Shown here piece after piece: positions 7,607 through 17,139 of a stretch of 64,000 bases of DNA. Within the stretch, counting starts at the first letter, position 1; every line of letters begins with the position of its first letter. Origin of the DNA: an uncultured Acidimicrobiales bacterium (GTDB lineage: Bacteria > Actinomycetota > Acidimicrobiia > Acidimicrobiales > SHLQ01); the NCBI GenBank assembly GCA_938041035.1, contig CALHYX010000022.1, positions 1-64,000 of the forward strand. The letters are read 5' to 3'. Below the pieces are notes generated by a model. That model had not been told where the DNA came from. It searched no databases and was given only the letters and a program-made list of their open reading frames with translations. The translations under genes were made by a program, and so were the position numbers.

Positions 7607-8539
7607 TCAGCCTTCCTTCGCAGCCTCGGCGGCCGCCATGTCGGCCATTCGCCGCTCGAGATCGGCGATGAACGGGTTGACCTCGGTCTTGATGGTCTTC
7701 GGCAGCCACTCCTCGATGAGTTCGGGCGTCCACTCACCACCATCGGGGGCAAACATCGAGCGCACCTCGGCAGGCTGATTCCACACCGAAATCCGTCCGC
7801 CCACCACGCTGTAGGTCTGCGACGTGACCTCGCGAGCGGCGTCGGACATCAGGTACACCGCCATCGGCGCGATCGCCTCGGCCGAGCCGGTCTCGATCTC
7901 GAACGGCACGTTCTCCGACATTCGGGTGCGGGCGGTCGGAGCGATGCAGTTCGCATTGATGACCGGGCCACCGCGCGCCTTGATGCTCGCCGCGGTCAGG
8001 GCCGCCGAGCGGGTGAGGCTGATGATGCCGCCCTTGGCGGCGGCGTAGTTGGCCTGCGCGGTCGAGGCGATGAAGGCACCGGACGTGAACCCGACCAGGC
8101 TGCCACCGGTCTCCTGTTTGCGCATCACGTTGAACGCGTGGCGGTACAAGGTGAAGTGGCCCTTCAGGTGGACCGCGATGACGGCGTCCCATTCGTCCTC
8201 GCTCATGTTGAACAACATGCGTTCGCGCAGGTTGCCCGCGACGCACACCACGCCGTCGATCGAGCCGTAGGTGTCGACCGCCGCGGCAACGATCTGCTCA
8301 CCGGTGTCCATCTTCGAAACATCACCCGCGACCGCTATCGCCTTGGTGCCGGCCGCCTCGAGCTCGGCGACGACGCTGTCGGCAACATCGCTCTTGGGGT
8401 CCGAGCCGTCCATCTCGACGCCGTAGTCGGCGACGACCACGTTGGCGCCGTGGGCACCGCAGGCCAGGGCGGTGGCTCGGCCAATGCCGCCTCCACCACC
8501 CGTGATGGCGATGGTCTTTCCTTCGAGATACTTCGACAC
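7607..8539 (-). CDS. SDR-family oxidoreductase (MFE-type hydroxyacyl-CoA dehydrogenase-like)
   Basis: This 310-aa protein has ITGGGGGIG for cofactor binding, YAAAK as the active-site pair and DVSKMD at the adenine-binding position. The NNAG motif is replaced by CVAGN. The insertion ADYGVEMDGSDPKS after beta-2 and the long C-terminal tail (ELIEEWLPKTIKTEVN) are typical of the dehydrogenase unit of multifunctional enzyme type 2 and of Rv3548c-like proteins. The GTG at 8539 is preceded by GAAGGAA; an upstream start would only add an unrelated leader. It is the first gene of the SDR pair. Confidence 0.8.
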   Translation of the reverse strand: MSKYLEGKTIAITGGGGGIGRATALACGAHGANVVVADYGVEMDGSDPKSDVADSVVAELEAAGTKAIAVAGDVSKMDTGEQIVAAAVDTYGSIDGVVCVAGNLRERMLFNMSEDEWDAVIAVHLKGHFTLYRHAFNVMRKQETGGSLVGFTSGAFIASTAQANYAAAKGGIISLTRSAALTAASIKARGGPVINANCIAPTARTRMSENVPFEIETGSAEAIAPMAVYLMSDAAREVTSQTYSVVGGRISVWNQPAEVRSMFAPDGGEWTPELIEEWLPKTIKTEVNPFIADLERRMADMAAAEAAKEG

Positions 8540-8837
8540 AGAGGGTTCCTTCGTCGTGTTGCAGGTGCGGTCGCCCACGATGGCGCCGGGGTCGACGTTA
8601 GGTCGCCAACGGACATCGCGGCGAAACGAGGGAACGACGCCCCCGCCGGTTCCGGGCCGTCCGGCCCGGTCGCGCGGTGAGTAGGCGTCGATCTCACGGT
8701 GAGCGCGAATGGTCCCCCACCTTCGCGCCCGGCCTCACTAGCTTTGCGACGTCGGCATTCCCCCCGTGCCGACACCTTTTTCGGTCCGCCCCGGGGCCGC
8801 AAAAATCAACCTGCCCTCTGGGCCAGAAGTGGACCCT
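8540..8837. other. Divergent intergenic region, SDR pair / GGDEF-EAL gene
   Basis: I see no further gene. A TAGCTT hexamer on the plus strand at about 8739 may be the -10 of the GGDEF-EAL gene. An open frame from GTG 8766 could extend that protein by 24 residues. Confidence 0.4.
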
Positions 8838-11009
8838 GTGAACCAGCTCGACGCCGACGAACACCGGCGATCAACCGAACGCTCGGCCCTCCGGGAGCGG
8901 CTCGACCTGAGCCCACCCGGCGAGATCGACGAGACCACCCGGTCGTTGCTGGCGCGCGTCGTTCTCGGGGGTCTCGCCCAACCGACGTTCCTCGTCGACA
9001 CCGACGGCTACGTACTCGATTGCAGCGACGGCCTGCTCGAGGCGAGCGGGGTCGACCGCTCCTCGCTGAAAGGCGTCCGAGCCTGGGAAGCCCCGTGGTG
9101 GCGCGCCGAATCCGGTAGCGGCGAAACCATGCGGTTCTTGTACGAACAGGCCAGCGACGGTCAGGTCGTGCGCGCCCTCGTCGACCTCCAGCGCCACGAC
9201 GAGCACCTCGCCCGCACCCACGAGATCAGCCTGCAACCGCTACACGATGACGACGGCAGCCTCGTGTTCCTCCTCGCCGAAGCCGTCGATGTCGGCGAGC
9301 GGCTGGCGGCCGAACGCGTCATCGACCACCAGACCCGGGCGCTCGATGCCATGAACCTTCGCTACGCAGATCTGGTGGCGGCCAGCCCGGACCTGCTCGG
9401 CGTACACGACCTCGCCGGCCGGTACCTCCGGGCCAATCCGGCCAGCCAGGCCATCCTCGGGCTCAGCCCCGAGGAGCTCATCGGGGCCAGCCCGGCCGAC
9501 CTCGTGCACCCCGACGATCGCATCATGACCTCGCGGGCGTTCCATCCGGCCGCTCGTACCTACGTCGACGGTGCCGAACTCACCGTCCGGTTACGCCACG
9601 CCGACGGCAGCTACATCAACTGCCATCTCCAACTCGCCCCGAAACACGGTCCGGGGGGCGAGGTCCTCGAACTGCAGTCACGACTGCGCGACCTCTCGCC
9701 CAACACCGACGGCGACGATGTCGTTCGCCGAGCCCTGCACGACGAGCTCACCGGGCTCCCCAACCAGGGCCTGCTCCTCGACCGGCTCGGCCAGGCGCTG
9801 GCCAACGCCCGCCGTTCCCAGCAACCCGTCGCGGTCCTCATGATCGACCTCGACGGCTTCGCCATGGTCAACGAGACCATCGGCCGCCAGTCGGGCGATG
9901 CCGCCCTGCGCGCCCTGGCCGAACGGCTCGCCGGTCTGGTCCGCCCCGGCGACTCCGTCGCCCGCGTCGGCGGCGACGAGTTCATCATGGTGTGCTCCAA
10001 CACCGACGGTGCGTCGGGCGCGGCCGTGGTGGCCCGACGCATTCTCAGCGCGCTCGATGACCCGGTGCTCGTCAACGGCCGCCCCGTCTTCCTCAGCGCG
10101 TCGGTCGGCATCGCCACCAGCGGCGGCGAGCACGAACCCCTCGAACTCATCGAGTCAGCCGACATCGCCATGGACCGAGCCAAGGCGACCGGCCGCGGCC
10201 AGTTCAGCGTGCACGACCCCGACCTCGACGATCGCATTCGCGACGCCGACGCGTTGGACTTCGCCCTGCGCCGGGCGCTGGAGCGCGATGAGTTCCGCCT
10301 GCACTACCAACCCGAGCACGACCTCAACACCGGTCAGCTGGTGGGATTCGAGGCGCTGGTTCGGTGGGAACGGGTCGAAGGCGAACTCGTGCCGCCCGAT
10401 GAGTTCATCCCCGCCGCCGAGGCTTCCGGCATGATCGTTCCGATCGGTGCCTGGGTAATCAACGAGGCCTGCCGGCAGATCAGAATCTGGACGGCCCTCA
10501 ACGGCTCGCCTCCCCCACCGGTGTGGGTGAACCTCTCCGCCCGCCAACTGAGCGAGCCCGACCTGGTCTCCCAGATCAGCGATGCGCTCGCCGCCAACGG
10601 CTTGTCGCCCGAGTCCCTCTGCCTCGAACTCACCGAGTCGGCGATGCTCGAGGACAAGTCAACCGCGGTGGAACAGCTCACCCAGCTGCGCGAACTCGGC
10701 CTGCGAATCGGCCTCGACGACTTCGGAACCGGATTCTCCTCGCTGACCCATCTCACCGAGTTTCCCCTGGACGTGGTCAAGATCGACCGGTCGTTTGTCG
10801 ACGGTCTCGGCCGCCACGGTCAGTCCGAGACCATCGTCGCCGCGGTCATCTCGATGGCCCACGGACTCGGTCTGGTGGTCATCGCCGAGGGTGTCGAGAC
10901 CTCGATGCAGCTGACCGAATTGCGCCGACTCGAGTGCGATCAGGCGGTGGGCTACTACTTCAGCCGTCCGCTTGAACCAGCCCGAGCCGGCACGCTGCTT
11001 TCGGGTTAG
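8838..11009 (+). CDS. PAS-GGDEF-EAL cyclic-di-GMP enzyme
   Basis: This protein of about 723 aa has two PAS-like sensor domains (roughly 25-165 and 170-295; the second begins [17 protein letters not shown]), then GGDEF and EAL domains. The cyclase site is intact (RVGGDEF, residues 378-382), with an RPGD inhibitory site five residues before it. The phosphodiesterase motifs are also intact: FEALVRW with Glu505, ELTESAM, DDFGTG, KIDRSF and EGVET. Both making and degrading c-di-GMP are therefore possible. No membrane segment is present, so it is a cytoplasmic sensor. GTG 8838 is the likely start; GTG 8766 is an alternative. Its stop overlaps that of aqpZ. Confidence 0.9.
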   Translation: MNQLDADEHRRSTERSALRERLDLSPPGEIDETTRSLLARVVLGGLAQPTFLVDTDGYVLDCSDGLLEASGVDRSSLKGVRAWEAPWWRAESGSGETMRFLYEQASDGQVVRALVDLQRHDEHLARTHEISLQPLHDDDGSLVFLLAEAVDVGERLAAERVIDHQTRALDAMNLRYADLVAASPDLLGVHDLAGRYLRANPASQAILGLSPEELIGASPADLVHPDDRIMTSRAFHPAARTYVDGAELTVRLRHADGSYINCHLQLAPKHGPGGEVLELQSRLRDLSPNTDGDDVVRRALHDELTGLPNQGLLLDRLGQALANARRSQQPVAVLMIDLDGFAMVNETIGRQSGDAALRALAERLAGLVRPGDSVARVGGDEFIMVCSNTDGASGAAVVARRILSALDDPVLVNGRPVFLSASVGIATSGGEHEPLELIESADIAMDRAKATGRGQFSVHDPDLDDRIRDADALDFALRRALERDEFRLHYQPEHDLNTGQLVGFEALVRWERVEGELVPPDEFIPAAEASGMIVPIGAWVINEACRQIRIWTALNGSPPPPVWVNLSARQLSEPDLVSQISDALAANGLSPESLCLELTESAMLEDKSTAVEQLTQLRELGLRIGLDDFGTGFSSLTHLTEFPLDVVKIDRSFVDGLGRHGQSETIVAAVISMAHGLGLVVIAEGVETSMQLTELRRLECDQAVGYYFSRPLEPARAGTLLSG

Positions 11010-11758
11010 ACCGCGACGAGGTCGTCTTCGCGGTCGCCGAGCAGCCCGCGATAGATGAGGCCACCGACGACGCCACCGATGATCGGTGCGACCCAGAACA
11101 ACCACAGCTGAGGGATGAAGTCGCCACCGGCGAACAGCGCCTGGCTGGTCGAGCGGGCGGGGTTGACCGAGGTGTTGGTGATCGGGATCGATACGAGGTG
11201 GATCAGCACCAGCATAAGGCCGATCGCCAGACCGCCCATACCGGCGGCGGCCTTCTTGGCCGTAGCGCCCATGATGACGAGCAGGAACATCGCCGTCATG
11301 ACGACCTCGGCCACAAAGGCCGAGGCGAGCGTATAACCACCCGGCGACAGCTCGCCGTAGCCGTTGGCGGCAAAGTCACCCGCGGTGACGCCGTTGTCGC
11401 CGGTGATGCTCCAGCCGTCCTGGCCGCTGGCGATGAGCCAGATGAGCACCGCGGCCGCGATGGCGCCGGCGACCTGGGCCACGATGTACGGAACGGCCTT
11501 GGCCGGCGAGAATCGCCCACCGGCGACCAGACCCAGGGTGACCGCAGGGTTGAAGTGTCCACCGGAGATGTGGCCGAAGGCGTACGCGCCGGTGACGACG
11601 GTGAGACCGAAGGCCAGGCTGACCCCAAGGAAGCCGAGGCCGAGGCTGGTTCCCTCCGGCGTACCGCCGAAGTTCGCGGCGAATACGGCGGCACCGCATC
11701 CCCCGAGAACCAATCCGAGGGTGCCGAAAAATTCGGCACCGAGTGCTTTGATATCCAT
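11006..11758 (-). CDS. aqpZ: Aquaporin Z
   Basis: This 250-aa channel has six helices and both NPA half-helices (HFNPAVT and SVNPARS). The selectivity residues fit a water channel: Phe in [11 protein letters not shown], His in [10 protein letters not shown], Thr in PITNT and Arg in NPAR. The ATG at 11758 has GGGAG 6 bases upstream. The stop codon overlaps the convergent GGDEF-EAL stop (both inside 11006-11009). Confidence 0.93.
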   Translation of the reverse strand: MDIKALGAEFFGTLGLVLGGCGAAVFAANFGGTPEGTSLGLGFLGVSLAFGLTVVTGAYAFGHISGGHFNPAVTLGLVAGGRFSPAKAVPYIVAQVAGAIAAAVLIWLIASGQDGWSITGDNGVTAGDFAANGYGELSPGGYTLASAFVAEVVMTAMFLLVIMGATAKKAAAGMGGLAIGLMLVLIHLVSIPITNTSVNPARSTSQALFAGGDFIPQLWLFWVAPIIGGVVGGLIYRGLLGDREDDLVAV

Positions 11759-11946
11759 TGTTTCTCCCAATCGCGATGGAACTTCTGAGCGCCGGTTAAT
11801 GGGCGCCTCAGGTCCGATGCGTTAGCGGTTGTCCTCTACGGGACGCTCCGCAGCTCGGGAAAGTTGCAGAAATTTGCTCAAGTTCGGTGGCGAACCGGCC
11901 GATAACGCCCGGGTCCGCCACGAAATCAGCGGTCTGGGCCGATGCG

Positions 11947-11982
11947 GGATCAGTCGCCGGATCAGTCGCCGGGTCAGTCGAC
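11947..11982. repeat. 12-bp tandem repeat, three copies, at the end of the TetR gene
   Basis: The units GGATCAGTCGCC, GGATCAGTCGCC and GGGTCAGTCGAC follow each other. On the minus strand each carries an in-frame TGA, so the regulator gene ends with three consecutive in-frame stops 12 bp apart. Confidence 0.85.
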
Positions 11983-12549
11983 GAGCAGCAGGCGGGCGGC
12001 GAGCACGAGTTCGTCGCGTACGCTTTCGTCCGGGCGCATCCGCCCCACCCACGAAACGATGGCCGAGAACCACACGTGACCCAGTACCCGGGCCACCGCG
12101 TGGGCGTCGATCTCGGGAAAGTCCTTGAGCGCGTCGGTGATGAGTCCCACCATGGCCGACTCGACCCGGAGTTTGTGGTGCCCGACCTCGACATCGGTCG
12201 ACGCAAGGGCCGTGACCAGCGCCGCCATCAGCTTGGGCTGGCGCACCGTGCTGGCCGCGGCATCTTCGAGCACCGCCACCAACCGGTCGGCGGCGTTGTC
12301 GATATCGAGCTCCCGATCGGCGATGCGCATGCGAACCAGCTCGGTCCACTCCGCCAGACCCGCCACCAAAACGGCGTCCTTGCTCGAGTAGTACCGATAG
12401 ATGGTGCCCATGGCCACGTCGGCCCGAGCAGCCACGTCGCGCATCTGCACGGCCTCGTAACCACCCTCGATTGCCAGGGTCATCGCGGACGCGATGACCC
12501 GTTCGCGCCGCTCGGCTTGTTTTTGTTCACGGATCGTCAAGGTCGCCAC
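11974..12549 (-). CDS. TetR-family regulator resembling KstR
   Basis: This protein of about 191 aa has a TetR helix-turn-helix, GGYEAVQMRDVAARADVAMG followed by TIYRYYSSKDAVL. This is very close to the DNA-binding domain of mycobacterial KstR (GGYEAVQMRAVADRADVAVG, then TLYRYFPSK). The end, HVWFSAIVSWVG then LVLAARLLLVD, also matches the KstR C-terminus. KstR represses sterol and related lipid catabolism and is released by acyl-CoA thioesters. Matching operators lie before two lipid genes in this window. The start is uncertain: GTG 12549 is preceded by TACCAA, and GTG 12582 would add 11 residues. Confidence 0.78.
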   Translation of the reverse strand: MATLTIREQKQAERRERVIASAMTLAIEGGYEAVQMRDVAARADVAMGTIYRYYSSKDAVLVAGLAEWTELVRMRIADRELDIDNAADRLVAVLEDAAASTVRQPKLMAALVTALASTDVEVGHHKLRVESAMVGLITDALKDFPEIDAHAVARVLGHVWFSAIVSWVGRMRPDESVRDELVLAARLLLVD

Positions 12550-12598
12550 AAAGACGAGGTTGGTACTTGCGACCGACGCCACGCAAATGCACCGTGGC

Positions 12599-12604
12599 TA
12601 GGTT
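12599..12604 (+). promoter_or_regulatory. -10 element TAGGTT, leaderless dehydrogenase gene
   Basis: The hexamer ends 7 bases before the ATG at 12612. Confidence 0.55.
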
Positions 12605-12611
12605 GGCGGCC

Positions 12612-13553
12612 ATGACAACGGTTCTCGCCCAGCTACCGGTCTCGGCCATCCCCGCGTTCTCGGCCGGGTTCGACGACGTGACCTTTCTCCCCGTGGCCAG
12701 CACCGGACCGATCGACCCGGAGGTTCGGGGCGACGTCCTGGTGGTGATGAATCAGAGGAGCGACAACCTCGCCGACCTGGCGGCGCGCGGGGTCCGCTGG
12801 GTGCACACCATCTCGGTCGGAGTGGAGAACCTGCCGCTCGATCGGTTCGCGGAGCTGCCCGACCTGGTCCTGACCAACTCTCGCGGTTCGGGGAGCACCC
12901 AGATCGCGGAATGGGTGCTGGCCGCGCTGCTCGACCACGCGAAGCGCCTCACCGACAACTGGGTGGTCACCCCGCCCAACCGTTGGGCTTACGGCACCGG
13001 TACGACGGTCGCGGGCACGCGCCTCGGGATCGTCGGTTTCGGCGCCATCGGACAGGCCGTCGCCCGCCGGGCGCTGGCGTTTGCCATGGAGGTCTCGGCC
13101 CTCAACCGAACCGGACGATCGAGCCCGGTAGATGGCGTTTCGATGGTCCCCTCCCTCGACGCGCTGGTCTCCGACGTCGATCACCTCGTACTCGCCGCTC
13201 CGGCGACGGCTGCGACGCACCACATGATCGATGCCAAGACGTTGGCGCGCATGCGCCCCGGCGCCCACATCATCAACATCGCCCGGGGATCCCTCATCGA
13301 TCAGGAGGCGCTGCGCCATGCCCTCGACCGCGGAAGAATCGCCCGCGCCAGCCTCGACGTGTGCGACCCCGAACCGTTGCCTGCCGGCCACTGGCTCTAC
13401 GAGCACGAGCAGGTGCGGTTGAGCCCACACGTGTCGTGGGGCAACAGTGACCAGGGCCTCGACCTCTATGCCCCCGCCTTTCAGGACAACCTCCGCCGAT
13501 TCCTCCGGGGTGAACCGATGCACAATGTGGTCGATCCAACGAATCGGTATTGA
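12612..13553 (+). CDS. D-2-hydroxyacid dehydrogenase, NAD-dependent
   Basis: This 313-aa protein has a Rossmann motif (LGIVGFGAIGQAVARR) and the catalytic set of the D-isomer 2-hydroxyacid dehydrogenases: Arg in NIARGSLID, Glu in DVCDPEPLP and His in LSPHVSWG. Such enzymes interconvert 2-ketoacids and D-2-hydroxyacids. The substrate cannot be set from the sequence; glyoxylate/hydroxypyruvate reductase is a common assignment. The ATG fits the leaderless promoter. It is divergent from the TetR gene, so regulation by that protein is possible, but no operator was found between them. Confidence 0.85.
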   Translation: MTTVLAQLPVSAIPAFSAGFDDVTFLPVASTGPIDPEVRGDVLVVMNQRSDNLADLAARGVRWVHTISVGVENLPLDRFAELPDLVLTNSRGSGSTQIAEWVLAALLDHAKRLTDNWVVTPPNRWAYGTGTTVAGTRLGIVGFGAIGQAVARRALAFAMEVSALNRTGRSSPVDGVSMVPSLDALVSDVDHLVLAAPATAATHHMIDAKTLARMRPGAHIINIARGSLIDQEALRHALDRGRIARASLDVCDPEPLPAGHWLYEHEQVRLSPHVSWGNSDQGLDLYAPAFQDNLRRFLRGEPMHNVVDPTNRY

Positions 13554-13579
13554 CGAGACCGCGGAAACGAGACGAAGAC

Positions 13580-13768
13580 ATGGAACCCGATAGCCCGCGC
13601 GACCGAGAGCTCCAGGTCGAGGCCACCCGCCACATTGCGCTGCGGATCGCGGGGATCGGCCTACCGCTCGCCGGCGTTGTTTTTCTGCTGCGAGCGCTCG
13701 GTCTCCCGTGGTGGCTCATCGCGATCGGGGTGACGTTTTTCCTCTGGTACCTGCTCTTCGAGGCCTAA
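13580..13768 (+). CDS. Small two-helix membrane protein
   Basis: This 62-aa protein has a charged N-terminus (MEPDSPRDRELQVEATRH) and two hydrophobic segments (IALRIAGIGLPLAGVVFLL and WWLIAIGVTFFLWYLLF). ATG 13580 is taken as the start; the frame extends back to a TTG overlapping the dehydrogenase stop. The family is not recognised. It is 26 bp after the dehydrogenase gene and may share its transcript. Confidence 0.6.
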   Translation: MEPDSPRDRELQVEATRHIALRIAGIGLPLAGVVFLLRALGLPWWLIAIGVTFFLWYLLFEA

Positions 13769-13840
13769 CCCCCGGATCACCCGTTTCGGACGGAAGCGGC
13801 GAAACCCTCAACGACGGTGCATGTGGGCCGAAAGGACTAC

Positions 13841-14941
13841 ATGCATGTGCCATCCGGCCTTCCCCGTCCCCTCGCCGTTGCGACCCTCGCCGGCGTCGTG
13901 CTGCTGTCGAGCTGCACGTACGAATCGAGTTCGGGCGTCTCCGGACGCCCCGGCCCCCAGCAGGGCGACGGCATCGAGCGAGTCGTACCCGACCCGGCCA
14001 ACCCCGATGCGCCGCTCGCGTTCAGCGTCGACGGCCTGTCCGGCGAGGAGTGGACCGTGATCAATACCGAATCGGGGCTCAACCTGCGCGAAGGCGCCGG
14101 TACGGGAACCCCGACCATGGCCCAGCTGGCCGAGGGTTCGTCGGTCGTTACCACCGGCGTGGTCACCGAGGTCGACAATGTCGCGTGGTTCGAAGTACGG
14201 GCCGGCACCTTCACCGGCTGGGTGCACAGCGGCTATCTCGAGCCCGAGGGCAACCTCTCGACCGACGCCGCCGCCTTTGCCGAGAACGTCGAGCCGGTCG
14301 CAGCCCGATGGCCGGCGGGAACCGAACTGGTCGTCACCGTGAGCCCGGGCGCCAACCTGCGCAGCGAAGCCCAGGGCGACGTTGTTTCCCAGCTCCCCAC
14401 CAACACCCCGGTCGTCGCCACCGGCGTCGAACAGGGTCAGTGGATGGAGGTGACCGCCGGGTCGCTCACCGGCTGGGTTTGGATGGAACTGGTCGGCCTC
14501 ACCGAGGTCGCCCGTAACGAACTCTTCCCGGCGGGTACGACCGTCGGCGTGGCTCCGGGTCACGACGGCCTGAACGTCCGAGCGGTCCCCGACGGCGAGA
14601 TCGTCGTCGGCATCCCCGTCGGCGAGACCGCATCGGCCACCGGCCGCTCGCAGGACGGCTGGACCGAAGTCAACTACCGAAACATCACCGGCTGGTCCCA
14701 GTCGGCGCTGCTCATCGAACTGCAGGGCGAACTGGTTACCGAACTGACCGGTCGGACCGTGAGCGCCGATGGTGCCATCATCACCGCCCACCGCGGACCG
14801 TCGGGCGCCGAGCCCGTCGTCGCCCGACTGGGTGACCTGGTGAGCGTGTTGATCACCGGGATCACCACCGCCGACGGGTGGACGCAGATCCGCCTCGACG
14901 ACGGTGGCCTCGCCTGGGTGCCTACCGAACTGCTCCGCTAG
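13841..14941 (+). CDS. Lipoprotein with four bacterial SH3-like repeats
   Basis: This 366-aa protein starts with a signal peptide and a lipobox (VVLLSSC). It then has four SH3b-type modules, marked by GLNLREGAG, GANLRSEAQ, GLNVRAVPD and AHRGPSGAE, each followed by a W-containing GWV or GWS closing motif. SH3b domains usually bind cell-wall peptides. No catalytic domain is present, so it is probably a wall-binding or scaffold lipoprotein. ATG 13841 has AAAGGA 4 bases upstream, which makes it better than GTG 13817. Its stop overlaps the convergent thiolase stop. Confidence 0.82.
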   Translation: MHVPSGLPRPLAVATLAGVVLLSSCTYESSSGVSGRPGPQQGDGIERVVPDPANPDAPLAFSVDGLSGEEWTVINTESGLNLREGAGTGTPTMAQLAEGSSVVTTGVVTEVDNVAWFEVRAGTFTGWVHSGYLEPEGNLSTDAAAFAENVEPVAARWPAGTELVVTVSPGANLRSEAQGDVVSQLPTNTPVVATGVEQGQWMEVTAGSLTGWVWMELVGLTEVARNELFPAGTTVGVAPGHDGLNVRAVPDGEIVVGIPVGETASATGRSQDGWTEVNYRNITGWSQSALLIELQGELVTELTGRTVSADGAIITAHRGPSGAEPVVARLGDLVSVLITGITTADGWTQIRLDDGGLAWVPTELLR

Positions 14942-16110
14942 ACGCGTTCGATCACGGTGGCGATGCCGAGCGAACCGCCCTGACACATCGTCACCAGGGC
15001 CAACTGGCCGTCGGTCCGCTCCAGCTCGTGGAGCGCCGTGGTGAGCAGCCGGCTCCCGGTGCAACCGACCGGGTGGCCGAGCGCGATGGCCCCGCCGTTG
15101 ACGTTGACCTTGTCCATGTTCGCATCGTGGACCTGCTGCCAGGACAACACGACCGCCGCGAAGGCCTCGTTGCACTCGATGACATCGAAGTCGTCCATCG
15201 AGTAGCCGGTTTGGTCGAGCATCTTCTGGGTGGCGTCGACGGGTCCGTCGAGCAGGTAGTAGGGGTCGACCCCGACCATGGTGTGGTAGCTGACCTTGGC
15301 TCGGGGCTTCACCCCGCGTTCCGCGGCGACGTCGCTGTCCATCCAGAGAACCGCTGCTGCGCCATCGGAGATCTGCGAGGACGTGCCTGCGGTGTGGATG
15401 GTGTCGGGGATGACCGGCTTGAGGTTTGCCAGACCCTCGGCGGTGGTTTCGCGTAGGCCCTGGTCGCGGTCGACGGTCACCACCTCGCCCGTGGGGTTGC
15501 CCTCCCGGTCGACCTGCGGTGCGTCGGGCACCGCCACGACCTCGCGATCGAACCGGCCTTCGGCCCACGCGGTGGCCGCTCGCTGCTGCGACATCGCACC
15601 GAGTGCGTCGACCTGTTCGCGGGTGATGCCGCGGCGCTCGGCGACCCGCTGAGCGGATCCGAACTGGCCGTGTTCGGCGTCGTCCCAGGGCCAGGCATCG
15701 TCCTTGTAGTAACCGCCACCGCCGCGGGCTGCGGTACCCAACGGCACTTGAGTCATCTGTTCGACGCCACAGCCGATGGCGATCTGGGCGCCACCGGTCG
15801 CCACCAAACCCATGGCGAAGTTGTTGGCCTGAAGGCCGGACCCGCATTGACAGTCCACCGTGGTCGCGGCGGTGGTGAAGTCGTCGCCGACGGTGAGCCA
15901 CGACGTGCGACCAACATTCGACGCCTGCTGGCCGGCCTGGGTCACGCAGCCGGCCACCAACTGATCGACCTCACCGGGGGCGACGTCGGCGCGCTGCAGC
16001 ACCTCCCGCGTCGCGGTGGCCAACAGCCGGGGAGCGATTACTCCGGCGAGGGCACCGCCGCGCTTGCCGATCGGGGTCCGGACGGCTTCGACGATTACGG
16101 GCTGACCCAC
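14938..16110 (-). CDS. fadA5: FadA5-like steroid side-chain thiolase
   Basis: This 390-aa protein is a thiolase with all catalytic parts: nucleophile Cys89 (TTVDCQCGSG), NEAFA, His346 (ALGHPVGC) and Cys376 (TMCQGG). The N-terminus (MGQPVIVEAVRTPIGKRGG), TAGTSSQISDGAAAVLWMD and VNVNGGAIALGHPVG match, from memory, M. tuberculosis FadA5, which cleaves the acetyl-CoA units of the cholesterol side chain. The start is GTG 16110. A KstR-type operator lies 30 bp upstream, as expected for a KstR target. Specificity for steroids is inferred from similarity. Confidence 0.85.
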   Translation of the reverse strand: MGQPVIVEAVRTPIGKRGGALAGVIAPRLLATATREVLQRADVAPGEVDQLVAGCVTQAGQQASNVGRTSWLTVGDDFTTAATTVDCQCGSGLQANNFAMGLVATGGAQIAIGCGVEQMTQVPLGTAARGGGGYYKDDAWPWDDAEHGQFGSAQRVAERRGITREQVDALGAMSQQRAATAWAEGRFDREVVAVPDAPQVDREGNPTGEVVTVDRDQGLRETTAEGLANLKPVIPDTIHTAGTSSQISDGAAAVLWMDSDVAAERGVKPRAKVSYHTMVGVDPYYLLDGPVDATQKMLDQTGYSMDDFDVIECNEAFAAVVLSWQQVHDANMDKVNVNGGAIALGHPVGCTGSRLLTTALHELERTDGQLALVTMCQGGSLGIATVIERV

Positions 16111-16139
16111 GGTGGTACCTACTTCGAACTAGCGAATAC

Positions 16140-16153
16140 TGAAACTGGTTCTA
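16140..16153. promoter_or_regulatory. KstR-type operator between fadA5-like and cyclase genes
   Basis: TGAAACTGGTTCTA matches the KstR consensus TnnAACnnGTTnnA at all eight fixed positions. It is 30 bp upstream of the thiolase start and just upstream of the -35 region of the divergent cyclase gene, so one site could control both. Confidence 0.6.
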
Positions 16154-16175
16154 CACCCCTGGCGCCGCCAACGCC

Positions 16176-16181
16176 TACTGT
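16176..16181 (+). promoter_or_regulatory. -10 element TACTGT, leaderless cyclase gene
   Basis: The hexamer ends 6 bases before the ATG at 16188. Confidence 0.55.
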
Positions 16182-16187
16182 CGAACC

Positions 16188-17120
16188 ATGCCTTTGCCAC
16201 AGGAATTTCTCGATCTGCAATCGAAGGTCCGCAACTGGGGACGCTGGGGCGACGACGACGTGCTGGGGACGCTCAACCACCTCACCGACGACGCCGTGGC
16301 CGCCGCCGCCGGCGAAATCCGCACCGGACAGCGGGTCAGCCTGGCGATCGATCTCAAACTCGACGGCCCCCAACTCGGCGCCGTCCCCGGTCGGGTAAAC
16401 CCGCTCCGCACCATGGTGGCGATCAACGCCGGGCTCGACCCCGACCCCGATTCGTTCCACACGAGCGATGACGTGGTGTTCATGGGTTTGCAGGCCGGCA
16501 CCCACTGGGACGGGCTGGCCCACGTGAGCTACGGCGACAAAATCTACGGCGGCCGTTCCACCGACACGATCACCGAGTGGGGTGCGAGCCAATGCGGCAT
16601 CGAGGCGGTGCGATCGTTGACGGGACGAGGGGTGCTCCTGGATGTGGCGAAGGCCAAGGGCGTCGACATGCTCGACCTTGGGCACGCGGTGAGCGCCGAC
16701 GATCTCGATGAGGCCGCAGCCATGGGTGGGGTCGAGGTCCGAGCAGGCGACATCGTCTTGATCCGGACCGGCCTGATGGCGAGCTACTTCGACGGCCAAA
16801 AGGAGGTCTACAACGGCTGGACCGGCAGTCCGGGACCCGGCATGTCGTGTGTCGAGTGGTTCCATCGTCACGACGTTGCCGCCGCGGCCACCGACACTTT
16901 CATCTTCGAGGTCTACCCGTCGGAGCTCGACGGGGCGATGTTGGCCGTCCACATGCTCAACGTCGTCGACATGGGCCTCACCCAGGGCCAGAACTGGAAC
17001 CTCGAGGAGCTATCGACGGTCTGCGCCGCCGCGCAGCGGTACAGCTTCTTCCTCGAAGCCTCACCGTTGCCCTTTGTGGGTGCGTGCGGTTCTCCCGTGA
17101 ACCCGGTCGCCATCTTCTGA
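16188..17120 (+). CDS. Cyclase family protein (PF04199 type)
   Basis: This 310-aa protein belongs to the metal-dependent cyclase/kynurenine-formamidase superfamily. The metal-binding motif is seen as GLQAGTHWDGLAHVSYG, a variant of HxGTHxDxPxH without the first His and with Leu-Ala in place of the proline region. It is longer than KynB (about 210 aa) and has an N-terminal VRNWGRWGDDDVLGTLNHL segment common in the large cyclase subgroup, which hydrolyses lactone or amide bonds. It is divergent from the FadA5-like gene over a KstR-type operator, so a lipid or steroid substrate is possible. The true substrate is unknown. Confidence 0.8.
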   Translation: MPLPQEFLDLQSKVRNWGRWGDDDVLGTLNHLTDDAVAAAAGEIRTGQRVSLAIDLKLDGPQLGAVPGRVNPLRTMVAINAGLDPDPDSFHTSDDVVFMGLQAGTHWDGLAHVSYGDKIYGGRSTDTITEWGASQCGIEAVRSLTGRGVLLDVAKAKGVDMLDLGHAVSADDLDEAAAMGGVEVRAGDIVLIRTGLMASYFDGQKEVYNGWTGSPGPGMSCVEWFHRHDVAAAATDTFIFEVYPSELDGAMLAVHMLNVVDMGLTQGQNWNLEELSTVCAAAQRYSFFLEASPLPFVGACGSPVNPVAIF

Positions 17121-17139
17121 GCCGGTTCGAGCCCAACCG

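Noticed and set aside
13808-15901. A 697-codon minus-strand open frame
   Set aside because: It lies antisense to the SH3-repeat gene and across the thiolase gene in another frame. Its product is Arg/Gly/Asp-rich low-complexity sequence, typical of shadow frames in high-GC DNA.
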